Below are positions 34,215 through 42,836 of a stretch of DNA of 45,728 nucleotides, one piece after another. Positions within the stretch are counted from its first letter, which is position 1; each line of letters begins with the position of its first letter. The notes beneath the pieces were generated by a model. It searched no databases, was not told the origin of the DNA, and saw only the letters and a program-made list of their open reading frames with translations. The stretch spans positions 1-45,728 of the forward strand of contig CASFNB010000002.1 of NCBI GenBank assembly GCA_949295915.1. Direction: 5' to 3'. This DNA comes from an uncultured Pseudomonadota bacterium (GTDB lineage Bacteria > Pseudomonadota > Alphaproteobacteria > RF32 > CAG-239). The position numbers and the translations under genes are program-made.

Positions 34215-34880
34215 ATGTCTGAAGATTATATGATAGATATTTATGATGAAAATATGAAACCTCTGGGTTCTGCCTTACGCTCACAAGCACATAAAGAAGG
34301 TTTGTGGCACAAATCTTTTCATTGTTGGATTGTTAAACGAGCCTCTGATGGACATCACCGTGTATTGTTGCAATTACGTAGCAAAAACAAGGATACTCAC
34401 CCGAGCTTAATGGATATTTCCGCAGCCGGACACCTTAAAGTCGGAGAAACACCTCATGACGGCATTAAGAATATTGAAGAAGAACTCGGTATTAAAGTTG
34501 ATTTTGAAAGCTTAAACAAGCTCTTTACCATTAATCATGTTTATGAAAAAGATGGATACATCAATCATGAGTTTAATCCGACCTATCTGCTTGAAACCGA
34601 AAAAAACTTATCTGAACTGGAACTCAACCCGATGGAAGTTGACGGCGTGTTGGAAGCCTCGGTTGATGATCTGAAAAACTTGTTCAATCATAAGGTTAAT
34701 TCCATTTATGTTTCCGGCTTGCTCCTTGATGAGTTTAACAACTACATCCCCTATACCGGTGCCGTAGCCATCAAAGACTTTGTGCCGCATGAAGACAGTT
34801 ACTATGTCAAAGTCATGGATACTATTAAACGCTATTTTGAAAACAAACAGCATGATTTTGATGCCGTTTCAAACAGTTGA
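34215..34880 (+). CDS. Nudix hydrolase, isopentenyl-diphosphate isomerase-like group
   Basis: The 221-residue protein starts like the IDI/DIPP-type Nudix group (YDENMKPLGSALRSQAHKEGLWHKSFHCWIV) and contains SLMDISAAGHLKVGE. The Nudix box runs about 76-97, GHLKVGETPHDGIKNIEEELGI. It is one residue shorter than the GX5EX7REUXEEXGU consensus and has K-N in place of R-E; the following Glu pair is kept. Catalysis may thus be weakened or changed. The substrate cannot be assigned. The start has GACGG upstream. It overlaps the convergent HD gene by 49 bases at the 3' ends. Confidence 0.83.
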   Translation: MSEDYMIDIYDENMKPLGSALRSQAHKEGLWHKSFHCWIVKRASDGHHRVLLQLRSKNKDTHPSLMDISAAGHLKVGETPHDGIKNIEEELGIKVDFESLNKLFTINHVYEKDGYINHEFNPTYLLETEKNLSELELNPMEVDGVLEASVDDLKNLFNHKVNSIYVSGLLLDEFNNYIPYTGAVAIKDFVPHEDSYYVKVMDTIKRYFENKQHDFDAVSNS

Positions 34881-35386
34881 GCTGTAATGGCATCATCTTT
34901 ATTGATATGAAGGCTGGCATAGTCATAAAACTCGTTAAAAATTTTATCTTCCGGTCTTTGATTATTATCATAATATTTAGCTTGCAAAACGGTATCTAAT
35001 TTATCCATGTCTTTAACAAAACGAGCTTCTGCTGTTTGGTTGTTTTCATATTCGGTAAATAAATCTTCCAATTCGGCAAAGTGAAGTTTTTGCGAAATTT
35101 CTTTAACGGCTGCTTTTTCTCTTTGTGCTTTTTCTTCTTCTGATACGCCGTCGAAAGGAGTTATATCGCCCACCAAAGCTTCTTGCAAATCATGAACAAG
35201 AGCCAATTTCAGGCATTTTTCTTTATCAAGATGAGACGGAGCAAAAAGCAATACGAGTAAAGCGACACCATAACTGTGTGCCGCCACGGTTTCGGCGTGT
35301 TCAATTCCTTTATTTACCCAGCCCGTGCGTTGCAGTTCTTTTAGCTTGCCTAAAATATTTATCAAGTAACTTAAATTATCATTCAT
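34832..35386 (-). CDS. HD-domain phosphohydrolase (YfbR/HDDC2-like)
   Basis: The 184-residue metal-dependent phosphohydrolase has the HD motif at H65-D66 (LALVHDLQEALVGDI), H37 in the preceding AAHSYG and an Asp in KDMDKLDTVLQA as the last metal ligand. The closest characterised relatives are 5'-deoxynucleotidases of the YfbR/HDDC2 type, which dephosphorylate dNMPs. It is the last gene of the pip-mtnN-tldD-pmbA-HAD-HAD-HD run, starting eight bases inside the previous gene, and overlaps the Nudix gene tail to tail. Confidence 0.87.
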   Translation of the reverse strand: MNDNLSYLINILGKLKELQRTGWVNKGIEHAETVAAHSYGVALLVLLFAPSHLDKEKCLKLALVHDLQEALVGDITPFDGVSEEEKAQREKAAVKEISQKLHFAELEDLFTEYENNQTAEARFVKDMDKLDTVLQAKYYDNNQRPEDKIFNEFYDYASLHINKDDAITAQLFETASKSCCLFSK

Positions 35387-36038
35387 GAAATGTTCTTTCT
35401 TTGATGATTATATCCAACAAATTTAATGTATCTTTGGTACTTTGAACTTTTATTCCTTGAATATGATGCTTTTGGCACATTTCAGTATTAATGACGTTAT
35501 CATCAATCAATAGGCTTTCCGGCGCAAAAATATTGTTTTGCTCTAAATATCCTGCAAAAAAAGGAATGCTTTGCTTTTGCTCATCTCGTTTCAGATAACC
35601 GATTTGATTTGACGACAAAACAGCATCAAAATGTTTATTTAATTGCAAACTCGGAACAGTATAGTCGGTAAAAACATCCCAATTATCGGTTGCCAATACA
35701 ACCTTGATTCCCTTTTGGCGGATTTTATTTATTTCATTCAAAACCTCGGGATAATCCAAAGTTTGATGAGAGCAACAATCGGCAAAGGTTTGCAACACTT
35801 TCTCATAGGACATAATACCGGTTTGGGAGATTTTCTCGGCGGCATCTTCTTTGGTGAGCTTACCTCTCGCCCAATCATATTGCCAACCTTCGGGATTGTT
35901 TTCAAAAATGACTTCTATGAATTTTCTGAACAAAGCATAATCCTCAATCTTTAACTTGTTTAGAAACGTTACGGAAGTTAAAGTCAAGTACCAATCTATA
36001 AATATGACTTTCAGTTTATCAAAATTCACATCGGTCAC
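35379..36038 (-). CDS. HAD-like hydrolase with altered motif I (paralogue 1)
   Basis: The 219-residue HAD-fold protein is assigned a GTG start at 36038, since GAGG lies six bases upstream; the frame also allows a TTG at 36050. Motif I is FIDWYLTLTS: the nucleophile Asp is kept, but the second Asp of DxDxT is Tyr. Motif II is LATDN, motif III holds K in YLKRDEQ, and motif IV is LLIDDN. The cap insert covers about residues 20-95. It is clearly related to the next gene, which has DWH in the same place. The substrate is unknown. The start overlaps the upstream gene by 20 bases and the stop overlaps the HD gene by eight. Confidence 0.82.
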   Translation of the reverse strand: MTDVNFDKLKVIFIDWYLTLTSVTFLNKLKIEDYALFRKFIEVIFENNPEGWQYDWARGKLTKEDAAEKISQTGIMSYEKVLQTFADCCSHQTLDYPEVLNEINKIRQKGIKVVLATDNWDVFTDYTVPSLQLNKHFDAVLSSNQIGYLKRDEQKQSIPFFAGYLEQNNIFAPESLLIDDNVINTEMCQKHHIQGIKVQSTKDTLNLLDIIIKERTFHE

Positions 36039-36681
36039 AAGAAGCCTCAATCATCATTAAGTTTTGCAACATGTTCTCCGGTGATGATATAACCCTGCCC
36101 TGCATACCGAATTTTTTTACAAAGCGGATAAGTTCTTCATCATCATCGAGCAAAATTGCTTCTTCGTATTTAATATTGTTTTTGGTTAAAAAATCATCAA
36201 AAAATGCTAATTTTTTACCTTTTTTGTCGTGTTTTAAACATTTTAGGGTAGAAGAACAGAGAATTTCATCAAAATATTTATTGAGTTTCAATGCCGGAAC
36301 GGTAAATTCTTCAAAAACATCGACATTATCGGTGGCAATGACCACTTTTTTGCCTTTTTCGCGGAGACGTTTTATCCATTTTTTATAATCGGGTCGGTCG
36401 AACTTCATTTTCTCGCAACTTGATTGAAGAAGTTTGGATATTTCTTGCACATTCAAGTCATCTTGGCAGATTTCTTTAAGAATATCCTCTTTGCTTAAGA
36501 TTCCCTTCATCCAATCGATAAATTTTGTGAGAGGCATTTCTTCAAACAAGCGGTGTTCGAGCTTGTCAAAAAGCTTTTTGTTGCGCCGTTTGATGAATTG
36601 AAAAAAAACGCGAGAACACAAGGTCTTATGCCAGTCAACAAAAACGACTTTGATGCGGTATAATCTCTTGCTTTCTCGCAT
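36019..36681 (-). CDS. HAD-like hydrolase with altered motif I (paralogue 2)
   Basis: The 220-residue HAD-fold protein is parallel to paralogue 1. Motif I is VFVDWHKTLCS, with Asp then His instead of the second Asp. Motif II is IATDN, motif III is CLKHDKKG, and motif IV is ILLDDDEE. Between motif I and II the cap region is helical and basic. AGGAG precedes the ATG. It begins eight bases after pmbA, so the HAD pair probably belongs to the tldD-pmbA transcription unit. Whether both are active enzymes is unclear. Confidence 0.82.
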   Translation of the reverse strand: MRESKRLYRIKVVFVDWHKTLCSRVFFQFIKRRNKKLFDKLEHRLFEEMPLTKFIDWMKGILSKEDILKEICQDDLNVQEISKLLQSSCEKMKFDRPDYKKWIKRLREKGKKVVIATDNVDVFEEFTVPALKLNKYFDEILCSSTLKCLKHDKKGKKLAFFDDFLTKNNIKYEEAILLDDDEELIRFVKKFGMQGRVISSPENMLQNLMMIEASCDRCEF

Positions 36682-36689
36682 TTTTGCTC

Positions 36690-38021
36690 CTAATTACAAG
36701 AAATTTGCATCGGTTTAACGGCTATTGTCGGCGAGCCACAGCCATTGGGAATGAATTTAATGTCGTTTCCGATTAGTTCGATATCTTGCCAAAGCTCGTA
36801 AACATTTCCTGAAATAGTTAGAGGATTCAAAGCGTTATCAATTTTGCCGTTTTTAATCAAAAAGCCTTCCGCTCCGAAAGAAAAATCTCCGGAAACTCGT
36901 GAATAGCCGCCATTGGTACCAATTAAATTAGTAATATAAATGCCATCTTTTGTCTGTTGCAAAATTTCATCGTTGCTTAAATTTCCGTTTTCTATATAAA
37001 AGTTAGAAAAGGACACGCCTCTTGAACCGCTACCGATACCGTTTCCGGTCGGTTCAACACCAAACTTATGTGCCGTTCTTAGGTTGTGGAGTAAGGTTTG
37101 CAACACACCGTTTTTAATGATAACATTGGTTTGGCTCGGATACCCCTCGCCGTCAAAGGCACGAGTGCGATAACCATTCTCCAACAAAGGATTATCAAAC
37201 AAGGTTACGCTGTCAGCGGCAACTTTTTGCATGAGCTTATCTCTAAGTTTAGATTGTTTTTCTCCCACGGAAGATGCCGCAAATAAGTGTTGCATTTTTT
37301 GCAAAAATTCGGCAAAGCAATCGTTTTCAAAAACAATTTTATATTTGCCGCTTGGAATTGAAATCGGGTTCAGTTTTTTCAAAGCTTTTTCAACCGCTTT
37401 TTGTGCTATAAATTCGGGATTATAATCTTCTTCTTTATCAAACGTAACAAATTCGGAAGCGGTTTTGATAATGCCGTTTTCTTCTACAGATAAATAGATT
37501 CCGCCATACGCCCATGCTATCCTTTCATTCACATCCAAGCCTAAAGAATTGCGAATTGCGCCTTGATATTTTCCTTCGTCCATAAAACAAAAAATAACCT
37601 TTTTTACGCGTTTGTCTTGAGCATAAGCCGCTTTTTCCAAATCGAGCAAAAATTGTTCTTTATCCAGTGCTTCATACTCTTTTATCGGGGTGTTTCTTTT
37701 AACAACAGGATATTTTCTCTTTTCGCCAAAAAAGAAATTTTCTTCTTCGTTATTCATCAGCAAGGCATTTTCTTTGGCTTCTTTGATGATAAGCGGAATA
37801 TTTTTTTCTTCTAATTCACCGCAACTAAAAGAACCGATATTTTTGTCCTCTTTAACAGAAAAATCCAAATGCTGCGTATTGTTGAAGCTACGTTTTTCAA
37901 CTTTGCCGTCCATCGCTTTTAAGGACAATTTTTCATTTTGGCTATAATCTATTTGAAATTGCTTGATGCCTTGAGCTAAACTTGCTTGATATAATTTTTC
38001 AATAAATTCTTGTGCCTGCAT
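36690..38021 (-). CDS. pmbA: PmbA/TldE, non-catalytic partner of TldD
   Basis: The 443-residue protein is the partner of TldD in the heterodimeric TldD/TldE protease, which trims unfolded peptides and cleaves the leader of microcin B17 in Escherichia coli. Family segments include ENDCFAEFLQKMQHLFAASSVGEKQSKL and a C-terminal SRGVSFSNFYIENG...SGDFSFGAEGFLIKNGK. The HExxxH zinc motif of TldD is absent here, as expected. The ATG overlaps the tldD stop by one base. Normal length. Confidence 0.93.
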   Translation of the reverse strand: MQAQEFIEKLYQASLAQGIKQFQIDYSQNEKLSLKAMDGKVEKRSFNNTQHLDFSVKEDKNIGSFSCGELEEKNIPLIIKEAKENALLMNNEEENFFFGEKRKYPVVKRNTPIKEYEALDKEQFLLDLEKAAYAQDKRVKKVIFCFMDEGKYQGAIRNSLGLDVNERIAWAYGGIYLSVEENGIIKTASEFVTFDKEEDYNPEFIAQKAVEKALKKLNPISIPSGKYKIVFENDCFAEFLQKMQHLFAASSVGEKQSKLRDKLMQKVAADSVTLFDNPLLENGYRTRAFDGEGYPSQTNVIIKNGVLQTLLHNLRTAHKFGVEPTGNGIGSGSRGVSFSNFYIENGNLSNDEILQQTKDGIYITNLIGTNGGYSRVSGDFSFGAEGFLIKNGKIDNALNPLTISGNVYELWQDIELIGNDIKFIPNGCGSPTIAVKPMQISCN

Positions 38022-39409
38022 TATTTTTGTCCTCCGACGGTGATATTTCTGACGCGGATTGTCGGTTGTCCGAACGAAACAGGGACGATTCCTGAAATCG
38101 AGCTACATGTTCCATATGCCAGACACATATTGTTGCCGACCATATCAATATTTTGCAAAACTTCTAATTCGGAACCGATTAATTTGGCGCCTTTGACTTG
38201 TTTAGTGATTTTTCCTTTTTCTATCAGAAAAGCTTTATCGACGGAAAAGTTAAAATCTCCGGTCATTGTCTTTACCGAACCACCGCCCATTCTTACGGCA
38301 TAAATACCTTTTTCGGTATTGGCAATAATTTCATCATGTGTGGATTTACCATTAGCAATAAAGGTGTTGCTCATGCGCGATGTCGGCGCGAAAGTATAAT
38401 TTTGGCGACGGCTACAGCCATTTGGTTCCATTCCCATACGGCGTCCGTTTAATCTATCGACCATATAAGATTTCAAAATGCCGTTTTCTATCAAGAGTTT
38501 TCTTTGGCCTTTAACGCCTTCATCATCGACATTAATTGAGCCCCAAGCGTGGTCAATGGTAGCATCATCATAAGCGGTCACTAAAGGAGAAGCTATTTGT
38601 TGACCGAGTTTTCCGCACATGACGGACGCGTTTATGGCAACACTTGTCGCTTCAAGACTATGACCGCAAGCTTCGTGAAAGATAATGCCGCCCATACCAT
38701 TGGCAATCACCGCATCCATTTTGCCGGATGGGCAAAACTCTGCTGAAAGTCGAGATACGGAATCTGCCGCCACATTTTCGGCAAACTCTTGCATGTTTCT
38801 GCCCTCAAATAACTCTAATCCATATAATCCGCCAAAAATATCAGCGGCTTTTTCAATTACATTATCCTTTTGAGCAATGCTTGCTAAATGAAAGCGGCTA
38901 CGCGCAATGGTATCTTCTGTCCAAACGCCCAAGGAGTTGGCAAGCAAAGTGTGGCGCGTTGTTTCTTGATAATTGGCATCGGCTTTGCAAACAAGCGGGC
39001 TGGCATTCAAGGCATATTCGCTGATTTTGAGCATCAAGTCTGCTTTTTCTTTTTTGCTTTTGGTGTTAAAAGGTTTAAGAATTTGGTGCTTTCTTTCAAG
39101 TTCCAAATCTCTTAAATCAAAAGTAATATCCTTTTTGCTTGATTTTACGCCTAAGGCGGCTTTTTTTGCCGTTTTGAGCAAATTTTCTCTGTCCATCAAA
39201 TTGGTGTAAGCATAAACAAAATTTACGCCGTCAAAAATGCGAATGCCGGCACCATAGCTCAAACCGGATGAAGAATTTTTGATTTTTCCATTTGATGTAA
39301 ACAAGCTGTTAGCCAATATGTTTTCAACAAAAATCTCGGCATAATCGCCGCCTGTCGACAAAGCCTCATTTAAAATTTCCGCAACTAAATTTTTATCAAG
39401 CAAATTCAT
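38021..39409 (-). CDS. tldD: Metalloprotease TldD
   Basis: The 462-residue catalytic subunit of the TldD/TldE protease has the zinc motif H245-E246-A-C-G-H250 (GGIIFHEACGHSLEA), and a Cys in VLQNIDMVGNNMCLAYG-like C-terminal sequences serves as another ligand in the family. GGSVKTMTGDFNFSVDKAFLIEKGK and the C-terminal FGQPTIRVRNITVGG are typical. AGGAG is just upstream, though with short spacing to the ATG. Four bases separate it from mtnN. No candidate microcin or peptide precursor was found in the window. Confidence 0.94.
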   Translation of the reverse strand: MNLLDKNLVAEILNEALSTGGDYAEIFVENILANSLFTSNGKIKNSSSGLSYGAGIRIFDGVNFVYAYTNLMDRENLLKTAKKAALGVKSSKKDITFDLRDLELERKHQILKPFNTKSKKEKADLMLKISEYALNASPLVCKADANYQETTRHTLLANSLGVWTEDTIARSRFHLASIAQKDNVIEKAADIFGGLYGLELFEGRNMQEFAENVAADSVSRLSAEFCPSGKMDAVIANGMGGIIFHEACGHSLEATSVAINASVMCGKLGQQIASPLVTAYDDATIDHAWGSINVDDEGVKGQRKLLIENGILKSYMVDRLNGRRMGMEPNGCSRRQNYTFAPTSRMSNTFIANGKSTHDEIIANTEKGIYAVRMGGGSVKTMTGDFNFSVDKAFLIEKGKITKQVKGAKLIGSELEVLQNIDMVGNNMCLAYGTCSSISGIVPVSFGQPTIRVRNITVGGQK

Positions 39410-39413
39410 TCTC

Positions 39414-40094
39414 CTAAATGCGGTTTAATAAATTTTTCAATACGGCAAAAGATTTATTGGCCATTTCGCCCCAAAAATCAGCATATTGCTGATGATTGTC
39501 ATTGCTTCTCAAAGGATTATCACTGATTATACGCAAACTGATAAAGGGTGTTTTTTTCATATAGCAAACCTGAGCCACGGCGCAAGATTCCATATCCACA
39601 GCCAGCGTCGCCTGAAACAAGCGGCGAATGTTTTTGGCTTCTTCAATTCCTGCAACAAATTTATCTCCGCTTGCAATCAACCCCTTATGAATGGTAATAC
39701 CATTATGATTGCCCTCGTCTATTTTGTCAGACAAATTTTTATCGGCCTCAAAATAAAGCGGAAAATCTTGCACCTGACCATAAGCATTGGGCTCCAAGCA
39801 CCAAACATCATTATAGACGGTTTGAGTGCTTACGACAATATCCATTTGTTTAACCTCATCTCCCACACCGCCGGCAACACCTGAGTTTATAACGCAATCG
39901 GGACTGAACTTATCAATCAGCTCAGTTGTTTTAACGGCAGCGCAGACTTTGCCGATGCCGCTTTGAATTAAGATGATTTCTTTATCACCGATACCCCCCG
40001 TGATATATCCGTCTTTTTCTTCTCTATTTGACAACAAGGCTTTGATTGAGTTAATTTCGCTGCTCATCGCGGCAATAATGGCAATTTTTTTCAT
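39414..40094 (-). CDS. mtnN: 5'-methylthioadenosine/S-adenosylhomocysteine nucleosidase
   Basis: Hydrolyses MTA and SAH to adenine and the thio-sugar, recycling SAM by-products. The 226-residue protein has a purine nucleoside phosphorylase-like fold: AIIAAMSSEINSI (catalytic Glu near residue 13), GVAGGVG, ASGDKFVAG and AVDMESCAVAQV, whose Glu binds the ribose. RIISDNPLRSN holds the catalytic Asp. All key residues are present. It lies between the pip and tldD genes on the same strand. Confidence 0.95.
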   Translation of the reverse strand: MKKIAIIAAMSSEINSIKALLSNREEKDGYITGGIGDKEIILIQSGIGKVCAAVKTTELIDKFSPDCVINSGVAGGVGDEVKQMDIVVSTQTVYNDVWCLEPNAYGQVQDFPLYFEADKNLSDKIDEGNHNGITIHKGLIASGDKFVAGIEEAKNIRRLFQATLAVDMESCAVAQVCYMKKTPFISLRIISDNPLRSNDNHQQYADFWGEMANKSFAVLKNLLNRI

Positions 40095-40117
40095 TTTTAT
40101 GCTCTTTCTGGTATAAA

Positions 40118-41053
40118 TTAATCTAATTTTTGCAAAAATTCTCTCATTTCGGTGCGCATGGTTTCATCCAACAACTTGCTCGAATGTCCTTTAGTCGGAA
40201 CAAATATCAGTTTAGACATCGGTAATGCCTTATGTAAACGATAAGCATTTATCGGCGGGCAGATAAAGTCCAGACGATTATGCAAAATAAGCGTCGGGAT
40301 ATTATCAATTTTATAAGCATTATCAATTATTTCATCATCTTCAAGCATAAAATTTTCTGCGGCGTAATTGATATATATTTTTTGCATATTAATTTCTTTT
40401 TCATCAGGAATATAGTCGCCGAACTTTGGATCCAAACTTCCTAAAATTCGTTCCCAACAACCATATTTAGTTGAAGCTTCAGTTTGTTGCTCCAAATTTT
40501 CGGAATTGATTTGTTTGGCATAATATTCGGGAATCAAATAATTATCCGAGATATTGCCTTTTAAGCCATCCAGCATATCCGGATAAAATAAACCGCTTTG
40601 CTTTAATTCCCAATTTAAAGAAGCTTTATTGGCTAAAAAGATTTTGGATAAAATCATCGCCTTGACAACTTTAGGATAAGTAATGGCAAACATCAAAGCA
40701 AGAGTCGAGCCCCAAGAGCCGCCAAAAAGAATGACTTTATCGTTTATTTCCAAGAGTTCCAACAAACGCACGACATCATCAACATTATCTTGGGTGGTGT
40801 TATGTTCCATACAACCGGCAGGTTCTGATTTTCCGCAACCCCTTTGGTCAAACATCACCACGCGATATTTTTTTAAGTCAAATTTCTTTGCCGTTTCGGC
40901 ACGTGACCAAAAGCCCGGCCCGCCGTGAAAACAGATGATTGCTTCGCCTTTTGGGTTGCCAAATTCGCGATAATATACTCTATGTCCGTCTAACTCCGGC
41001 AAATAGCCTTCATTAAATGGTTTGGGAATAAACCAACTACTCCAAAATGCCAT
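40118..41053 (-). CDS. pip: Prolyl iminopeptidase-like alpha/beta hydrolase
   Basis: Releases N-terminal proline from peptides. The 311-residue protein (peptidase family S33) has the oxyanion motif HGGPGFWS, FDQRGCGKSEPAGC and the nucleophile S113 in GGSWGS. The catalytic Asp (NRLDFICPP) and His (TKGHSSKL) follow. The length is typical. First gene of the minus-strand run, 23 bases before mtnN. Together with TldD/PmbA it suggests peptide breakdown. There is no obvious promoter in the short gap to the divergent sirtuin. Confidence 0.92.
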   Translation of the reverse strand: MAFWSSWFIPKPFNEGYLPELDGHRVYYREFGNPKGEAIICFHGGPGFWSRAETAKKFDLKKYRVVMFDQRGCGKSEPAGCMEHNTTQDNVDDVVRLLELLEINDKVILFGGSWGSTLALMFAITYPKVVKAMILSKIFLANKASLNWELKQSGLFYPDMLDGLKGNISDNYLIPEYYAKQINSENLEQQTEASTKYGCWERILGSLDPKFGDYIPDEKEINMQKIYINYAAENFMLEDDEIIDNAYKIDNIPTLILHNRLDFICPPINAYRLHKALPMSKLIFVPTKGHSSKLLDETMRTEMREFLQKLD

Positions 41054-41160
41054 ATTTTTCTCCTTATTTTCTCTTAATTTAGCCTATATCAAGCGGATAA
41101 CAAAACAAAAAAGTTGTTTTTTTAACATATATAATCTTTAATACATTCAGGAGAAGAACC

Positions 41161-41889
41161 ATGACAAAAATTTATAAAAATATTTTGATTTTGACCGGTG
41201 CCGGCATTTCTGCCGAATCCGGCTTGGCAACTTTTAGAAGCTCTAACGGGCTTTGGAATAATCACAAAGTTGAAGATGTGGCAACAATCGAAGGCTTTGA
41301 ACGCAACCCCGCTCTTGTGCACGATTTTTATAATGAGCTCAAAGTCGAAGTACAAAAAGCAAAACCCAACCCAGCTCATTTGGCTTTGACAAAACTTCAA
41401 CAAGAATATCCGGCAGAGATTAATATTGTGACGCAAAATGTGGATACGCTTCATGAAAAAGCCGGAAACAAAAATGTTTATCACGTTCACGGACAAATCA
41501 ATCAAGCCGTTTGCCTTAATTGTGGTCATGTTTTGGAAACTTGGGGCGATGTCGATACAGAAACGGTTTGTCCGCAATGTGAAGTTGCCGGAATGATGAA
41601 ACCAAACATTGTCTTTTTTGGAGAGAATCTCTTGTGCATGGACAAGGTGGAAGAATTTTTGAGAAAATGCGACTTGTTTATCTCAATCGGGACGTCCGGT
41701 GTGGTTTATCCAGCCGCCGGTTTTGTTCAAACCGCAAAATATTACGGCGCTGATACAATAGAATTTACTCTTGATATGACCGCCAATAATTATCTTTTTG
41801 ATAAACATATTATCGGAAGAGCCGGAGAAACTCTACCGAAATATGTAGATGAGCTCATTGCTCAAGCACAAAAAAACCTCGCTGATTAG
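41161..41889 (+). CDS. cobB: NAD-dependent protein deacylase, sirtuin family
   Basis: Removes acyl groups from lysine using NAD+. The 242-residue protein has GAGISAESGLATFR, TQNVDTLHEKAG and the catalytic H109 (HVHG). The structural zinc site has C117/C120 and C136/C139, and the C-terminal part holds the ISIGTSGVVYPAAGFV segment. In class III sirtuins a Tyr-x-x-Arg pair selects acidic acyl groups; here it reads Y57-N-E-L60, so the Arg is missing. AGGAG precedes the ATG and TATAAT is at 41130-41135, without a good -35. The TAG lies in the terminator hairpin. Confidence 0.94.
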   Translation: MTKIYKNILILTGAGISAESGLATFRSSNGLWNNHKVEDVATIEGFERNPALVHDFYNELKVEVQKAKPNPAHLALTKLQQEYPAEINIVTQNVDTLHEKAGNKNVYHVHGQINQAVCLNCGHVLETWGDVDTETVCPQCEVAGMMKPNIVFFGENLLCMDKVEEFLRKCDLFISIGTSGVVYPAAGFVQTAKYYGADTIEFTLDMTANNYLFDKHIIGRAGETLPKYVDELIAQAQKNLAD

Positions 41890-41899
41890 CGAGGTTTTT
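41872..41899 (+). terminator. Terminator after the sirtuin gene
   Basis: Stem AAAAACCTCGCT (41872-41883) with AGCGAGGTTTTT (41888-41899), a four-base loop and a long T tract. The stop codon 41887-41889 is inside the hairpin. Confidence 0.9.
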
Positions 41900-41917
41900 C
41901 TTTTTTTTATCGGAAAT

Positions 41918-42682
41918 TTATTTACCAAAAATTCCCAATTCTTTAACTCGGTCTTTAACACCGCCGACAACTTTATCCAAGTTTTCGCTGGCAACGGATT
42001 TCAAATCACCGAGCTGACTCTCAACAACAGTTTTGGATGCGGTTGTCAAAATGTTATTTAAAATCTTGCTGATTGAAGAAGCAATGCTCTCGCCTTTCTT
42101 TTCTTCACCAATGTTTTTCATCACGATTTTCGGCAACGGAACCGTCAGACTGTTGGCTTTGCCGTTAATATTTGCTACGGCTTGAATTTCACCGCCTTCA
42201 ACAACCAATTCTTTGATTATCACTTTTTTGGAAGAAGCTTCGTCTTTTGAAGCAGTGTCTTCCGTTTGAGCCGGTTTTGCTTCTGCGGAAGCCGTGTTGG
42301 CAGCAATATTCTTTTGGATTTGGCTGATGTTGTTTTGAGTTAAAGACAACATTTCATAGGTGATAATCGGTTTATTGATGGCAATTTTATCAATAATGAT
42401 GGTATCTGTGGTCAAGCTTTTCAAATCTACTTTAACAAAAATATCACCCAAGCTAAAAATATACGGAGCAGAATAGTTTTTTGGGTTGGCAACGGTAATT
42501 TCGCTGATTTCACCCTCGCCTTTGGTCAAACTCAATTTGAAACCTTGCAGATTAACCTCAGTACCGGTGATTTCACTGCCATATTTATTGACAACTTTTT
42601 TGACGATTGTTTCAAGAGACGGCGTGAAATACCATGCTGCGGCAATCACCAAAATCAAGAATCCGAAAATATATTTTTTCAT
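41918..42682 (-). CDS. AsmA-like/DUF748-type periplasmic protein
   Basis: The 254-residue protein has an N-terminal membrane anchor (about 3-20) and a periplasmic body of repeated beta-strands: LQGFKLSLTKGEGEISEITVANPKNY, VKVDLKSLTTDTIIIDKIAINKPIITYE, IIKELVVEGGEIQA. This layout resembles the AsmA/DUF748 proteins involved in outer-membrane lipid or envelope homeostasis. A charged linker (about 130-150) sits in the middle and the C-terminus is helical. Without a search the exact family is uncertain. It faces the sirtuin gene and has no obvious partner. Confidence 0.7.
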   Translation of the reverse strand: MKKYIFGFLILVIAAAWYFTPSLETIVKKVVNKYGSEITGTEVNLQGFKLSLTKGEGEISEITVANPKNYSAPYIFSLGDIFVKVDLKSLTTDTIIIDKIAINKPIITYEMLSLTQNNISQIQKNIAANTASAEAKPAQTEDTASKDEASSKKVIIKELVVEGGEIQAVANINGKANSLTVPLPKIVMKNIGEEKKGESIASSISKILNNILTTASKTVVESQLGDLKSVASENLDKVVGGVKDRVKELGIFGK

Positions 42683-42779
42683 TTTTATTCCTTCCTTGTT
42701 GTTTCAGATATTCAAAATGTAATACAATCTTTCTTCTTTTACAATCAATAATCTTAAAATTATGCTAACTTTTAAAAAC

Positions 42780-42834
42780 AAAAAAGTCGTCTTGATTTTC
42801 TAAGACGACTTCTATTACTGGTAGGCGCGTGGGG
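42780..42834 (-). repeat. Copy of the tRNA-Lys 3' end and terminator
   Basis: Bases 42780-42834 repeat 43173-43227 with two mismatches in 55, 393 bases away. The copy covers the last 16 or so bases of tRNA-Lys, the CCA and the downstream terminator hairpin (42784-42793 with 42802-42811). The rest of the tRNA is missing from this copy. Confidence 0.9.
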
Positions 42835-42836
42835 CT

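Noticed and set aside
38021..39409. Microcin-type precursor gene as a TldD substrate
   Set aside because: I looked for a short Gly/Cys/Ser-rich frame near tldD-pmbA on both strands and found none.
41122..41577. Minus-strand frame of 151 residues over the sirtuin gene
   Set aside because: Antisense to clear sirtuin motifs, with no ribosome-binding site or homology signal.
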